Shown here piece after piece: positions 1 to 5,855 of a DNA stretch of 10,095 bases. A model generated the notes under the pieces. That model made no database searches. It was not told the origin of the DNA and saw only the letters and a program-made list of their open reading frames with translations. Every line of letters starts with the position of its first letter. Positions within the stretch are counted from its first letter, which is position 1. A program made the position numbers and the translations under genes. This DNA is from Halobacteriales archaeon QH_10_67_13 (GTDB lineage Archaea; Halobacteriota; Halobacteria; Halobacteriales; Haloarculaceae), in NCBI GenBank assembly GCA_003021335.1, contig PXQL01000054.1, positions 1 to 10,095 of the forward strand, given 5' to 3'.

Positions 1-79
1 CTCTGCCTCGCCGACGGGCCCGCCGCGGGCGACGCCGGCGTTGTTCACGAGCACGTCGATCCCGCCCAGCCGCTCGCGG
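1..79 (-). repeat. Left arm of a perfect 79-bp inverted duplication
   Basis: The reverse complement of 1-79 is identical to 1265-1343, by direct base comparison; identity ends at 80 versus 1264. The arm contains SDR coding sequence around the NNAG motif. It starts exactly at the window edge, so it may continue leftwards. See the matching right arm. Confidence 0.95.
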
Positions 80-900
80 TCGCGGATCTCCGAGACGACC
101 GAATCGCCGTATCCGGCCGTCACCGATTCCACGTCCGGCGACGGATCCCCGGCCTCTCGCCAGTAAAAGAGCAGGTAACCCAACTCGGTGCGCGGGTCGC
201 GGAGCTTCGCCGTCTCCCAGTCAATCACCGCCGCGACCGACGGATCGCCGGCCCAGGAAAACAAGACGTTATCGGGCTTGTAGTCCCCGTGTGTCAGTGC
301 CGTCGCCGGCCGGTCCGGAACGGTTTCCTCGAGCCAGTCGAGGACGCCTCGGAGCCTGACGGGATCGTGACCGGCCGTGCCCGCAGCCGTCTCGAACTGC
401 CGGGCGGCCCGGTCGAGCTGCTCGCGCAGGGGCACCCGCTCACAGACATCCGCGAACCGCTCGGTCTCGGCGCGGTGGAGCCCTGCGAGGCCGTCTATCA
501 GGAGCCGCCCCACGCGATCGCGGGACCGCTCCTCGCGGTGACCCGCCGGCAGCGGCGCGTCCCACCCGAGCGGCTCCCCGGGGACGTACTCGGTCACGGA
601 AAACGGCGACCCGAGGATCGACTCGTCAGCGCAGAAGTGTACCGGTGCCGGCGCCGGGATATCGGTGTCCTCGAGCCGGTCCAACACCGCGTGCTCGGTT
701 CGAAAGTCGACAAATCCCGCACCGTCTCGACCCTCCGTTGGCTGGCGCAGGACGTACGCCCGCGGATCGTCCGCGGTCTCGATCCGGATCACGCGGTTTA
801 ATCCCTCCGCGAGCACCGCCGCGTCGACGACCCGCTCTCCGAGTCGGTCGGTGAGATAGGATCTGAGTCGCTCCGTCTCGACTGCACCCTCGTCGCTCAT
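1..900 (-). CDS. APH-family phosphotransferase, 3' end replaced by SDR sequence and cut by window edge
   Basis: This is an aminoglycoside-phosphotransferase-fold (APH) small-molecule kinase of the type haloarchaea keep beside SDR and acyl-CoA dehydrogenase genes; its substrate is unknown. The ATG at 900-898 lies about 28 bases from a TATA-like GTTAAGT (925-931). Reading is open for 300 codons to the window edge. Kinase landmarks are visible: the GLNRVIR nucleotide loop near residue 33, the hinge TEYVPGEPLG near 103, the catalytic loop HGDYKPDN (H204, D206) and the metal-binding IDWE (D227). From about residue 275 the protein stops resembling this family and becomes an SDR segment (RERLGGIDVLVNNAG...GEAE), base-for-base the reverse complement of 1265-1343. 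The family normally has a further C-terminal helical part, so the true end is missing. The join falls where both partners plausibly encode R-E-R-L-G. The kinase call is firm; the last 26 codons are probably not native. Confidence 0.8.
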   Translation of the reverse strand, partial: MSDEGAVETERLRSYLTDRLGERVVDAAVLAEGLNRVIRIETADDPRAYVLRQPTEGRDGAGFVDFRTEHAVLDRLEDTDIPAPAPVHFCADESILGSPFSVTEYVPGEPLGWDAPLPAGHREERSRDRVGRLLIDGLAGLHRAETERFADVCERVPLREQLDRAARQFETAAGTAGHDPVRLRGVLDWLEETVPDRPATALTHGDYKPDNVLFSWAGDPSVAAVIDWETAKLRDPRTELGYLLFYWREAGDPSPDVESVTAGYGDSVVSEIRDRERLGGIDVLVNNAGVARGGPVGEAE

Positions 901-924
901 GGCCTCGACTGTTCGTTGCCCGTT

Positions 925-931
925 GTTAAGT
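925..931 (-). promoter_or_regulatory. TATA-like box of the phosphotransferase gene
   Basis: On the minus strand this reads ACTTAAC, about 28 bases upstream of the ATG at 900. That is the spacing expected when a haloarchaeal transcript begins at or near the start codon. The divergent SDR gene has a weaker TATA-like GGTATGTAA at 1018-1026, before its ATG at 1047. The 146-bp gap between the genes holds only these signals as far as I can see. Confidence 0.5.
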
Positions 932-1046
932 TGTGTCCCGTTTCACGACGCGAGTCCCGGCCTCGCACCCGCGACGCCGGCCGCGAGCCGCCCTCCCCGC
1001 GGCGGCGCATCAAAACCGGTATGTAAGTCTCCCGGAGTTTCTCTGC

Positions 1047-1617
1047 ATGGAGTCGACGGACGAGATCGCGGTCGTGACCGGCGCGTCTTCGGGAATCGGG
1101 GCGGCGACGGCGCGAACGCTCGGCGAGCGGGGCTACGCGGTCGCGTTGGTCGCCCGCCGTGAGGACCGCCTGTCCGCGGTCGCCGACGAAATCGAGGCCG
1201 AGACGCTCGTCGCTCCCGCCGACGTCACAGACGAGAGCGCGGTCCGGGCGATGGTCGAGACGGTCCGCGAGCGGCTGGGCGGGATCGACGTGCTCGTGAA
1301 CAACGCCGGCGTCGCCCGCGGCGGGCCCGTCGGCGAGGCAGAGCTCCTTTCTCCAGACCGGGGGGAGTGCCTACACCGCCTCGAAGTTCGGCGTCAACGG
1401 CTTCTGTCGGTCGTTGCGCAAGGAGCTGTCCGACGATCCGGTCCGGGTGACGATCGTGATGCCGGGAGCGGTCGTCACCGAACTCAACGACTGGGCCCAC
1501 TGGGAGGGCCGCGCGATGAATCCCGCCGACGTCGCCGAGACGATCGCCTTCGCCGTCTCCCGGCCCGACCACGTCGAGCTGACCGAGGTTAGCGTCGACA
1601 CGACCGACAAGTTCTGA
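1047..1617 (+). pseudogene. Short-chain dehydrogenase/reductase with central deletion and frame change
   Basis: This is an NAD(P)-dependent oxidoreductase of the classical SDR family. The first half reads from ATG 1047 and has the TGASSGIG dinucleotide-binding motif (residues 11-18), the D-V after the fourth strand and NNAG (residues 85-88). It stops matching the family after GEAE (residue 99, base 1343). The second half is in another frame, from about 1345, and begins SFLQTGGSAYTASKFGV. It holds the catalytic YxxxK (Tyr codon at 1372), the MPG motif after strand 6, and a normal C-terminus ending at TGA 1615-1617. The roughly 50-60 residues between, with the NxxG-containing helix and catalytic Ser strand, are absent. 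The frame change implies a loss of 3n+2 bases. The break coincides with the end of the right arm of the inverted duplication. It could be a real pseudogene or an assembly collapse; the substrate cannot be told. Confidence 0.85.
1265..1343 (+). repeat. Right arm of the 79-bp inverted duplication, inside the SDR gene
   Basis: This arm encodes SDR residues about 74-99 and sits in its natural context on the left side, so it is likely the original. The copy at 1-79 is inverted and reads in frame out of the phosphotransferase. The spacer between arms is 1185 bp. On its right side the arm ends exactly where the SDR gene loses its middle. Confidence 0.95.
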
Positions 1618-1662
1618 GCGGAATCCGGCCCGGTCTCGGCGATCCCGACCGATCGACACCGG

Positions 1663-2339
1663 TCAGCCCCAGGCCTCGCCGCTCGCGAGGTCGCACTCGC
1701 TGTCGAGTCTCGAGGACGGGCAGACGTCTTCGAGCGCGCAGGCCTCGCAGTCGGGATTCCGAGCGGTACAGACCGCCCGACCGTGGCTGATAAACAGGTG
1801 CGTGAGCGACCGCCAGTCCTCGCGGGGAACGAGCTCCATCAAGTCTTCTTCGATGGCCGCCGGCCGCTCGCTGTCGGTCAGGCCGAGCCGCCGGGAGAGC
1901 CGCTGTGCGTGGGTGTCGACGACGACGCCCTCGACGACGTCGTGACCGTGCTGGAGGACGACGTTCGCGGTCTTGCGGCCGACGCCGGGGAGTTCGGTCA
2001 GCTCGGCCATGGTATCAGGCACCTCGCCGTCGTGCTCGGCGACGATCCGCTCGCAGCTCTCCGTGATGTACTCTGCCTTGCTGTTGTAGTAGGTAACCGA
2101 GTCGATCAGCGCGGCGACCTCATCGGGATCGGCGGCGGCGAAGGCCTCCGCGTCGGGGTAGGCCTCGAACAGCACCGGCGTGACGCCGTTGACCCGCTGG
2201 TCGGTACACTGCGCCGAGAGGATCACCGCGATCAACAGCTCGAGCCGGCTCGCGTACTCGAGCGAGATGGTCGCCTCCGGATAGGTCTCTCGATCACCGT
2301 CCTGGCCTGCTCGTCGCGGTCCGCGCGCGGCGTGCCCAT
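1663..2339 (-). pseudogene. nth: Endonuclease III (Nth), frameshifted near the N-terminus
   Basis: Nth is a bifunctional DNA glycosylase/AP lyase that removes oxidised pyrimidines in base-excision repair. From about residue 20 onward the protein is complete: LLIAVILSAQCTD, the helix-hairpin-helix LPGVGRKTANV with the catalytic Lys, the VDTHAQR segment with the catalytic Asp, and a C-terminal 4Fe-4S loop with Cys spaced C-x6-C-x2-C-x5-C. The natural start is ATG 2339-2337 (MGTPRADRDEQARTVIER). That frame runs out at codon 18, and the rest (YPEATISLEYASR...) continues in another frame. A loss of 10 bases near 2283-2291 would explain it: restoring four residues between VIER and YPEA gives about 228 residues, the usual haloarchaeal length. 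The upstream TATA signal is weak. If the shift is real, only translation from an internal start could make product, and the first helix would be lost. Confidence 0.88.
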
Positions 2340-2377
2340 AGACCCGACTCGCGTCGGTCGCGGTTGAGCGTTGTGGC

Positions 2378-2614
2378 CTACAACCCGAGCTCCTCGGCCA
2401 CCAGGGTATACAGAAGCGTCTCGCCGCCCAGTCCGCCCCACTCCTCGGAGACGGGGACCCCCATCACGTCAAGCTCCCCCAGCTGGTCGAAAATCTCCCG
2501 GGGGAACCGGTGTTCGTCCTCGATCTCCTGGACGATCGGCTCGATCTCCTCCTCGCAGAACTCTCGCACGGAGTCTCGGATCAGTTGGTGTTCGTCTGAC
2601 AGACCGAACTCCAC
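2378..2614 (-). pseudogene. Acyl-CoA dehydrogenase, N-terminal fragment only
   Basis: This would encode the first part of an FAD-dependent acyl-CoA dehydrogenase (fatty-acid or branched-chain acyl-CoA oxidation). It starts at GTG 2614-2612 (VEFGLSDEHQ), about 25 bases from a clear TATA box, and encodes 78 residues. They match the family's N-terminal helical domain, including RFPREIFDQLGELDVMGVPV and EEWGGLGGETL. It ends VAEELGL followed by TAG at 2380-2378. Family members run to about 380 residues, so some 300 residues with the FAD-binding middle and the catalytic Glu are missing. The 38 bases before the nth start resemble no dehydrogenase sequence. As written it cannot be an enzyme. A deletion or a collapsed assembly gap is more likely than a natural short protein, because the sequence matches the family right up to the stop. 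Confidence 0.85.
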
Positions 2615-2632
2615 ACCTCCGTACGGACTAAC

Positions 2633-2643
2633 CTTACATATAG
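2633..2643 (-). promoter_or_regulatory. TATA box for the acyl-CoA dehydrogenase start
   Basis: The minus strand reads CTATATGTAAG, centred about 25 bases from the GTG at 2614. This supports that start over the longer upstream open frame and predicts a leaderless mRNA. Confidence 0.6.
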
Positions 2644-2678
2644 CCGGGTGGTGGTCCCGGTGTCGATCGACCGCTAAC

Positions 2679-2686
2679 ACTAAAAT
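2679..2686 (+). promoter_or_regulatory. TATA-like box for the RIO-like kinase
   Basis: ACTAAAAT lies in an AT-rich patch, centred about 28 bases before the GTG at 2711. With the opposite-strand box at 2633-2643 it makes a compact divergent promoter in a 96-bp gap. Confidence 0.5.
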
Positions 2687-2710
2687 GGCGTCCCCGCCTA
2701 CCGTTCGTGA

Positions 2711-3508
2711 GTGGCCTTCCGAGAGCTTCTCCGCGGGCGCCTTCCCGAGGACGCCGTGCGGTCGATCGCGCGCGAGGTTGCCCGCCGGCACGACGAGCCA
2801 CTTCAATCGGTTGCGATCGTCGAGGTCGACAACTGGCTGTCGCTCCCGCTGGTGGTCAACGACCACCTATTCGTGAAGATCATTAGCCAGCGGAACGTGT
2901 TCGTCCACCGACTCCTGACCGCCGGGCGAAACCTCGGGGCCGCCTCGACCGGCACCGGGGGCTTCTTCGGAGGCTTCGAGACGCCCGGCGAGATGGCCGC
3001 CCACGAGTTCGACGCCACCGAAGAGATGATTGGGGCCGGGGTCAACGCCCCCGAGCCGTTCGAGACGTTCGTCCACGACGGGTACGGGGTGGTCGTCATG
3101 GAATATCTTGACGGCTTCGACACCCTCGATGCGCGTCCCGCCGACCGCGTCGTTGAGCTCGTGCCGGAACTGTTCGCGATGCTCGCGACGCTGCACGACG
3201 CCGGGCTGGCCCACGGCGACCTCCGGGCAGAGAACGTCCTGGTCGTCAACGGAGAGCTGTACTTCATCGACGCTACCCGCGTCGACACCGACGCTGTCGA
3301 GGCAGCCCGCGGGTACGATATCGCGTGTGCGCTCGCGGCGCTCGAGCCACACGTCGGCCCGGCCGCCGCCGTCGACGCCGCGCTCGAACAGTACCCCGAT
3401 TCGAGCCTGCTGACCGCCCGACGGTACCTCGATTTCGTGAACGTCCGTCCGGACCACGAGTTCGACGCCGCCGGCCTGAAAGGCACTCTCGACATCCGCC
3501 TGGGGTAA
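2711..3508 (+). CDS. RIO-like protein kinase (atypical serine/threonine kinase)
   Basis: This is a predicted atypical protein kinase of the RIO/Bud32-like group, common as a stand-alone gene in haloarchaea and often labelled RIO1-family kinase/ATPase. It has 265 residues. An ATP-anchoring Lys lies in LFVKII (K56). A Gly/Phe/Thr-rich stretch follows (residues about 75-92), and the hinge VVMEYLDGF is near residue 133. The catalytic loop is HGDLRAEN (H168, D170, N175), and the metal-binding FIDAT (D187) replaces DFG, as usual in RIO-type kinases. No membrane segment is seen. GTG 2711 is the start because a stop codon precedes it in frame and the TATA-like box is correctly placed. The eukaryotic and archaeal RIO kinases proper act in small-subunit ribosome maturation. 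Whether this divergent member does so, or has another target, cannot be told; the S8e gene nearby is suggestive at most. Confidence 0.8.
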   Translation: MAFRELLRGRLPEDAVRSIAREVARRHDEPLQSVAIVEVDNWLSLPLVVNDHLFVKIISQRNVFVHRLLTAGRNLGAASTGTGGFFGGFETPGEMAAHEFDATEEMIGAGVNAPEPFETFVHDGYGVVVMEYLDGFDTLDARPADRVVELVPELFAMLATLHDAGLAHGDLRAENVLVVNGELYFIDATRVDTDAVEAARGYDIACALAALEPHVGPAAAVDAALEQYPDSSLLTARRYLDFVNVRPDHEFDAAGLKGTLDIRLG

Positions 3509-3525
3509 GAAGCCAGACGCCCCTA

Positions 3526-3555
3526 GCTATATACTCTCGTGTAGTTTTATATAGC
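3526..3555 (+). promoter_or_regulatory. Promoter of the AbrB-PhoU gene with an inverted repeat over the TATA box
   Basis: GCTATATA (3526-3533) is repeated as its exact reverse complement TATATAGC (3548-3555), with 14 bases between, so half-site centres are 22 bp apart (about two helical turns). The right half-site is the TATA box itself (TTTTATATAG), about 25 bases before the ATG at 3575. A dimeric repressor bound here would block TBP. The downstream gene encodes its own AbrB-type DNA-binding domain, so autoregulation is a natural guess. Confidence 0.55.
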
Positions 3556-3574
3556 CACGGTCCAACTCTCGGAT

Positions 3575-4498
3575 ATGGAGACGCGCAAGGTGCAGGTGAC
3601 CGGCGGCTCGACGTACACGGTGTCACTGCCAAAAGAGTGGGCGACGGACAACGCGGTCGAGGCGGGGTCGGTCGTCGAGTTTCACTCGGAGGCGGATCTC
3701 CTGCTTGTGACGCCACACAGCGACGACGGCCGGACGGAGGGGCGAATGGACGTGACGGGACTGACCACCGACCACGAGCTCACCCGGGCGGTGATGACGA
3801 TGTACGTCAGCGGGTTCGACGTAATCGTCTTGGAAACCGACCGGATGACCGCGGCCCAGCGGCGGGCGATCCGGGACGCCTCCCAGCGGCTGGTCGGACT
3901 CGAGGTGATCGAGGAGCGACCCAACGCCATGGTGTTGCAGGACCTACTCGACTCCTCGGAGCTGTCGATCAAAAACGCCGTCACCCGGATGCGGCTGGTG
4001 TCGCTGACGATGCTCGAGGACGCCGTCGAGGCGCTCGTGACCGACGACGACGCGCTGGCAGACGACGTGATCGAGCGCGACGATGACGTCGACCGGCTCT
4101 GGTACCTGACCTCGCGGGTGTTACGCCAGGTGCTCCGGAACCCGACCGCGGCTGCCGAGATCGGCTTCGCCCGCGAGACCTGTTTCGACCTGCAGTCGAC
4201 GGCCCGCCAGTTCGAGCGGATCGCCGACCACGCCACGAAGATCGCCGAGCTGGCCCGCGAGACCGGCGAGATTCCGGCCGAAACCGTCGCGTCGTTGCGC
4301 GAGCTACGCGAGGAGGCCGCCCAGGTCCCCGAGACGGCGATGAACGGGGTGTTGGCCGACGATCCGGATCGCGCCGTCGAGCTCGCCGCCGAGGCCCGCG
4401 CACAGATCGGGACCGTCACCGAACGGACCCGCGCCTTAGACGCGGAGATCCACGACTACGACCCGCAGCTGGCCCAAACCTTGGGGCTGGTCCCCTAA
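3575..4498 (+). CDS. phoU: PhoU-family regulator with N-terminal AbrB/SpoVT-type DNA-binding domain
   Basis: This 307-residue archaeal PhoU-like regulator has an AbrB-type swapped-hairpin domain at its N-terminus (METRKVQVTGGSTYTVSLPK, residues 1 to about 50), a short linker domain, and a C-terminal PhoU helical region (about 120-307). PhoU domains bind metal clusters through E/D-xxx-D motifs; candidates are E167xxxD171 and E214xxxD218 (FERIADHA). PhoU proteins typically relay phosphate status between Pst transporters and regulators. The AbrB fusion implies that this class also binds DNA directly. No pst genes are visible here, and haloarchaea have several paralogues, so the symbol is a family label rather than proof of phosphate control. 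It has its own promoter and ends TAA 4496-4498, overlapping the convergent S8e stop codon. Confidence 0.88.
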   Translation: METRKVQVTGGSTYTVSLPKEWATDNAVEAGSVVEFHSEADLLLVTPHSDDGRTEGRMDVTGLTTDHELTRAVMTMYVSGFDVIVLETDRMTAAQRRAIRDASQRLVGLEVIEERPNAMVLQDLLDSSELSIKNAVTRMRLVSLTMLEDAVEALVTDDDALADDVIERDDDVDRLWYLTSRVLRQVLRNPTAAAEIGFARETCFDLQSTARQFERIADHATKIAELARETGEIPAETVASLRELREEAAQVPETAMNGVLADDPDRAVELAAEARAQIGTVTERTRALDAEIHDYDPQLAQTLGLVP

Positions 4499-4872
4499 TC
4501 GAGCAAGACGGCGTTGCCCTGCCCGTCCTGTCCCGGACGGGAGGTCACTCGTGCCCGGCCCTCGCTGGTCTCGACGACCGCGCCCTTCGTGACGATGTTC
4601 CGGCGGGCGTAGTTGGGGTTTGCCGGGTTCTCGACGACGTCGAGTAGTTCTCCGACGACGACGCCGTCGTCGGTCGCGACGCTCGCGGTGTCGGCCCGGA
4701 GCGCGCGGATCTTCCGTTCGGTGCCGCGGATGTCGACGGTCTTGAGTTTCTGTTCGCCGATGGTCGGCTCGGTCGGCTCGGAGCCTTGCTCGTACTTGCG
4801 GCGATCCCTGTTGGGGCGCAGGCGCCCGCCCGATCGCTTCCGGAGGGATCGACCGTGTCCTTGCGTCGTCAT
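4495..4872 (-). CDS. rps8e: 30S ribosomal protein S8e
   Basis: This is the archaeal/eukaryotic small-subunit ribosomal protein S8e. It has 125 residues, a normal archaeal length. The N-terminus is a short basic arm, GRSLRKRSGGRLRPNRDRR. It is followed by KTVDIRGTERKIRALRAD, the strongly conserved NPANPNYARRNIVTKGA segment, and a C-terminal VTSRPGQDGQGNAVLLD. ATG 4872 is chosen because the basic arm begins there (MTTQGHGRS) and a GTTTAG box lies about 33 bases upstream at 4908-4903, giving a leader of only a few bases. An upstream TTG in the same frame would add ten residues not expected in the family. The gene is monocistronic here, converging on the PhoU-like gene with a 4-base overlap of stop regions. 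Confidence 0.96.
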   Translation of the reverse strand: MTTQGHGRSLRKRSGGRLRPNRDRRKYEQGSEPTEPTIGEQKLKTVDIRGTERKIRALRADTASVATDDGVVVGELLDVVENPANPNYARRNIVTKGAVVETSEGRARVTSRPGQDGQGNAVLLD

Positions 4873-4902
4873 ACTCAACTGGAGGGCGAGCCGGCACTTC
4901 AA

Positions 4903-4908
4903 CTAAAC
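4903..4908 (-). promoter_or_regulatory. TATA-like box of the S8e gene
   Basis: GTTTAG on the minus strand lies about 33 bases from the ATG at 4872. It is one of three copies of GTTTAG in the gap between S8e and the DUF2240 gene. Confidence 0.45.
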
Positions 4909-4982
4909 GGTAGCGCAGAGTCCCCTTCCGCAAGCGCGAGCGATAGGGAGAGGAGGAGCGCGTTCGTACAGATACTAATAAC

Positions 4983-5016
4983 GTTTAGGGGCCCGGTCGC
5001 GTGTCGACAGGTTTAG
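4983..5016 (+). promoter_or_regulatory. Two spaced TATA-like boxes before the DUF2240 gene
   Basis: GTTTAG occurs at 4983-4988 and again at 5011-5016. The second is about 28 bases from the ATG at 5042, the expected leaderless spacing. The first lies at the end of an AT-rich patch (ATACTAATAACG) and could be an alternative upstream promoter. Confidence 0.45.
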
Positions 5017-5041
5017 AAGCCGCTCGGCCGGCGTACCGGTG

Positions 5042-5491
5042 ATGAGTCTCCGTCGCGCCGTCGCCGCGCCCTTCCGCGATCGCGGCGCCGATCGGCTGAC
5101 CGAGAGCGAACTCGTCGTCGCGCTCTCGCTTGACCGGAGCTGGTTCTCGCCGGATCAGGCAGAGCGCTCTGTTGCCCTCGCCGTCAGCGAGGGGCTGCTC
5201 GAACGGACCGACGACGCGGACGACCGGCTCCGCCCGACCTTCGACGCGGCGGACGTCGAACTGCCCGAGGAGTTCGAACCCGACGACGCGGTGCTCACGA
5301 GGCGCAGCACATTCGAGCGGCTGCTCGATTCGATCGTCGAGGCGGGCATCGAGAAGCAAACCGCGGTGGCCGAGATCAACGAGCTCCAGGGCGAGCTCGG
5401 GGTGACGATCGAGGCCGCCGGCGCCCTGTACGCCCGGCGTCGGGGGATCGAGGTCGGCGAGCTGGCGGCCCGAGCCAGGGGGGAGCTGTAG
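5042..5491 (+). CDS. DUF2240 family protein
   Basis: This 149-residue protein resembles the archaeal DUF2240 family: it begins MSLRRAVAAPFRDRG, has LVVALSLDRSWFSPDQAERSV, and ends with a helical part around EKQTAVAEINELQ and ALYARRRGI. The fold looks like a small helical, perhaps winged-helix, N-terminus followed by a helical C-terminus. No catalytic motif is evident and its function is unknown. No signal peptide or membrane segment is seen. ATG 5042 follows the TATA-like box at 5011-5016 by the leaderless spacing; a GTG directly before it would add one residue. Its stop lies 2 bases from the GTG of the next gene, so the two are almost certainly co-transcribed and perhaps work together. Confidence 0.82.
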   Translation: MSLRRAVAAPFRDRGADRLTESELVVALSLDRSWFSPDQAERSVALAVSEGLLERTDDADDRLRPTFDAADVELPEEFEPDDAVLTRRSTFERLLDSIVEAGIEKQTAVAEINELQGELGVTIEAAGALYARRRGIEVGELAARARGEL

Positions 5492-5493
5492 CC

Positions 5494-5826
5494 GTGGTCG
5501 AGGACCGCATCACCGACGGCAAGCGCATCGCCGAGCTGCTGAGCTCCGAGCTCGAGGGGCTAGAGACTGGCCCCCTGGCAGCGGTGTCGGTGGTCGACGC
5601 CGACCCCGAGCTGACGCCCACGCCCGAGGGCGCGCCCGCCTACCGGGTCAGCCACCGCGATCGGGTCGTCGGCCGGGTGGTCTGTTACCCCGACCGGGCC
5701 GTCTTCGAGCCGACCGCGGGAGACTGGCTCGGGGCCGACGACGAGCGGTTGGTGGTGTCGGACGGCGTCGCTGTCAAGCGGGCGGTCGACGCGATCAGGA
5801 ACGGGCTCGCCGGTCGCTCCGAGTGA
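5494..5826 (+). CDS. Conserved-looking haloarchaeal hypothetical protein
   Basis: I do not recognise a named domain. It is a 110-residue soluble acidic protein starting at GTG 5494 (MVEDRITDGKRIAELLSSEL). An amphipathic N-terminal helix is followed by a likely beta-rich middle (LAAVSVVDADPEL, AYRVSHRDRVVGRVVCYPDRAVFEP) and a C-terminal helix (GVAVKRAVDAIRNGLAG). There are no Cys clusters, signal peptide or membrane segment. Its codon use and acidic composition match the neighbours, which supports a real gene. Translational coupling with the DUF2240 gene (2-base gap) suggests a shared function. The downstream pyrF gene has its own TATA-like box directly after this stop. Confidence 0.75.
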   Translation: MVEDRITDGKRIAELLSSELEGLETGPLAAVSVVDADPELTPTPEGAPAYRVSHRDRVVGRVVCYPDRAVFEPTAGDWLGADDERLVVSDGVAVKRAVDAIRNGLAGRSE

Positions 5827-5834
5827 GTTTTACC
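5827..5834 (+). promoter_or_regulatory. TATA-like box of pyrF
   Basis: GTTTTACC begins on the base after the previous stop codon and lies about 26 bases before the ATG at 5856. This supports that ATG as a leaderless start, rather than the in-frame GTG at 5823 that would add 11 residues, and it gives pyrF independent expression. Confidence 0.5.
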
Positions 5835-5855
5835 GGCGCCCGCGCCAGTACGGGT

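Noticed and set aside
289..801. Plus-strand open frame inside the phosphotransferase gene
   Set aside because: It is antisense to a gene with intact kinase motifs and has no domain or promoter.
80..1264. A phase-variable invertible promoter or gene segment flanked by the 79-bp inverted repeats
   Set aside because: There is no recombinase nearby, the repeats are SDR coding sequence rather than a recognisable site, and the left arm destroys the kinase C-terminus. It is kept only as an alternative in the finding.
2364..2876. Plus-strand open frame over the acyl-CoA dehydrogenase fragment
   Set aside because: It is a Ser/Arg-rich shadow frame crossing two promoters.
3325..4086. Plus-strand open frame bridging the kinase and the PhoU-like gene
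   Set aside because: It overlaps both real genes out of frame, is Arg/Gly-rich low-complexity, and has no family resemblance.
4740..4800. Short tandem-like GGTCGGCTCGGTCGGCTCGG
   Set aside because: It lies within S8e and encodes its normal E-P-T-E-P-T stretch; it is not a separate repeat element.
4873..4902. N-terminal extension of S8e from an upstream TTG (ten extra residues)
   Set aside because: It would overlap the likely TATA box and adds residues not expected in the family; ATG 4872 fits better.
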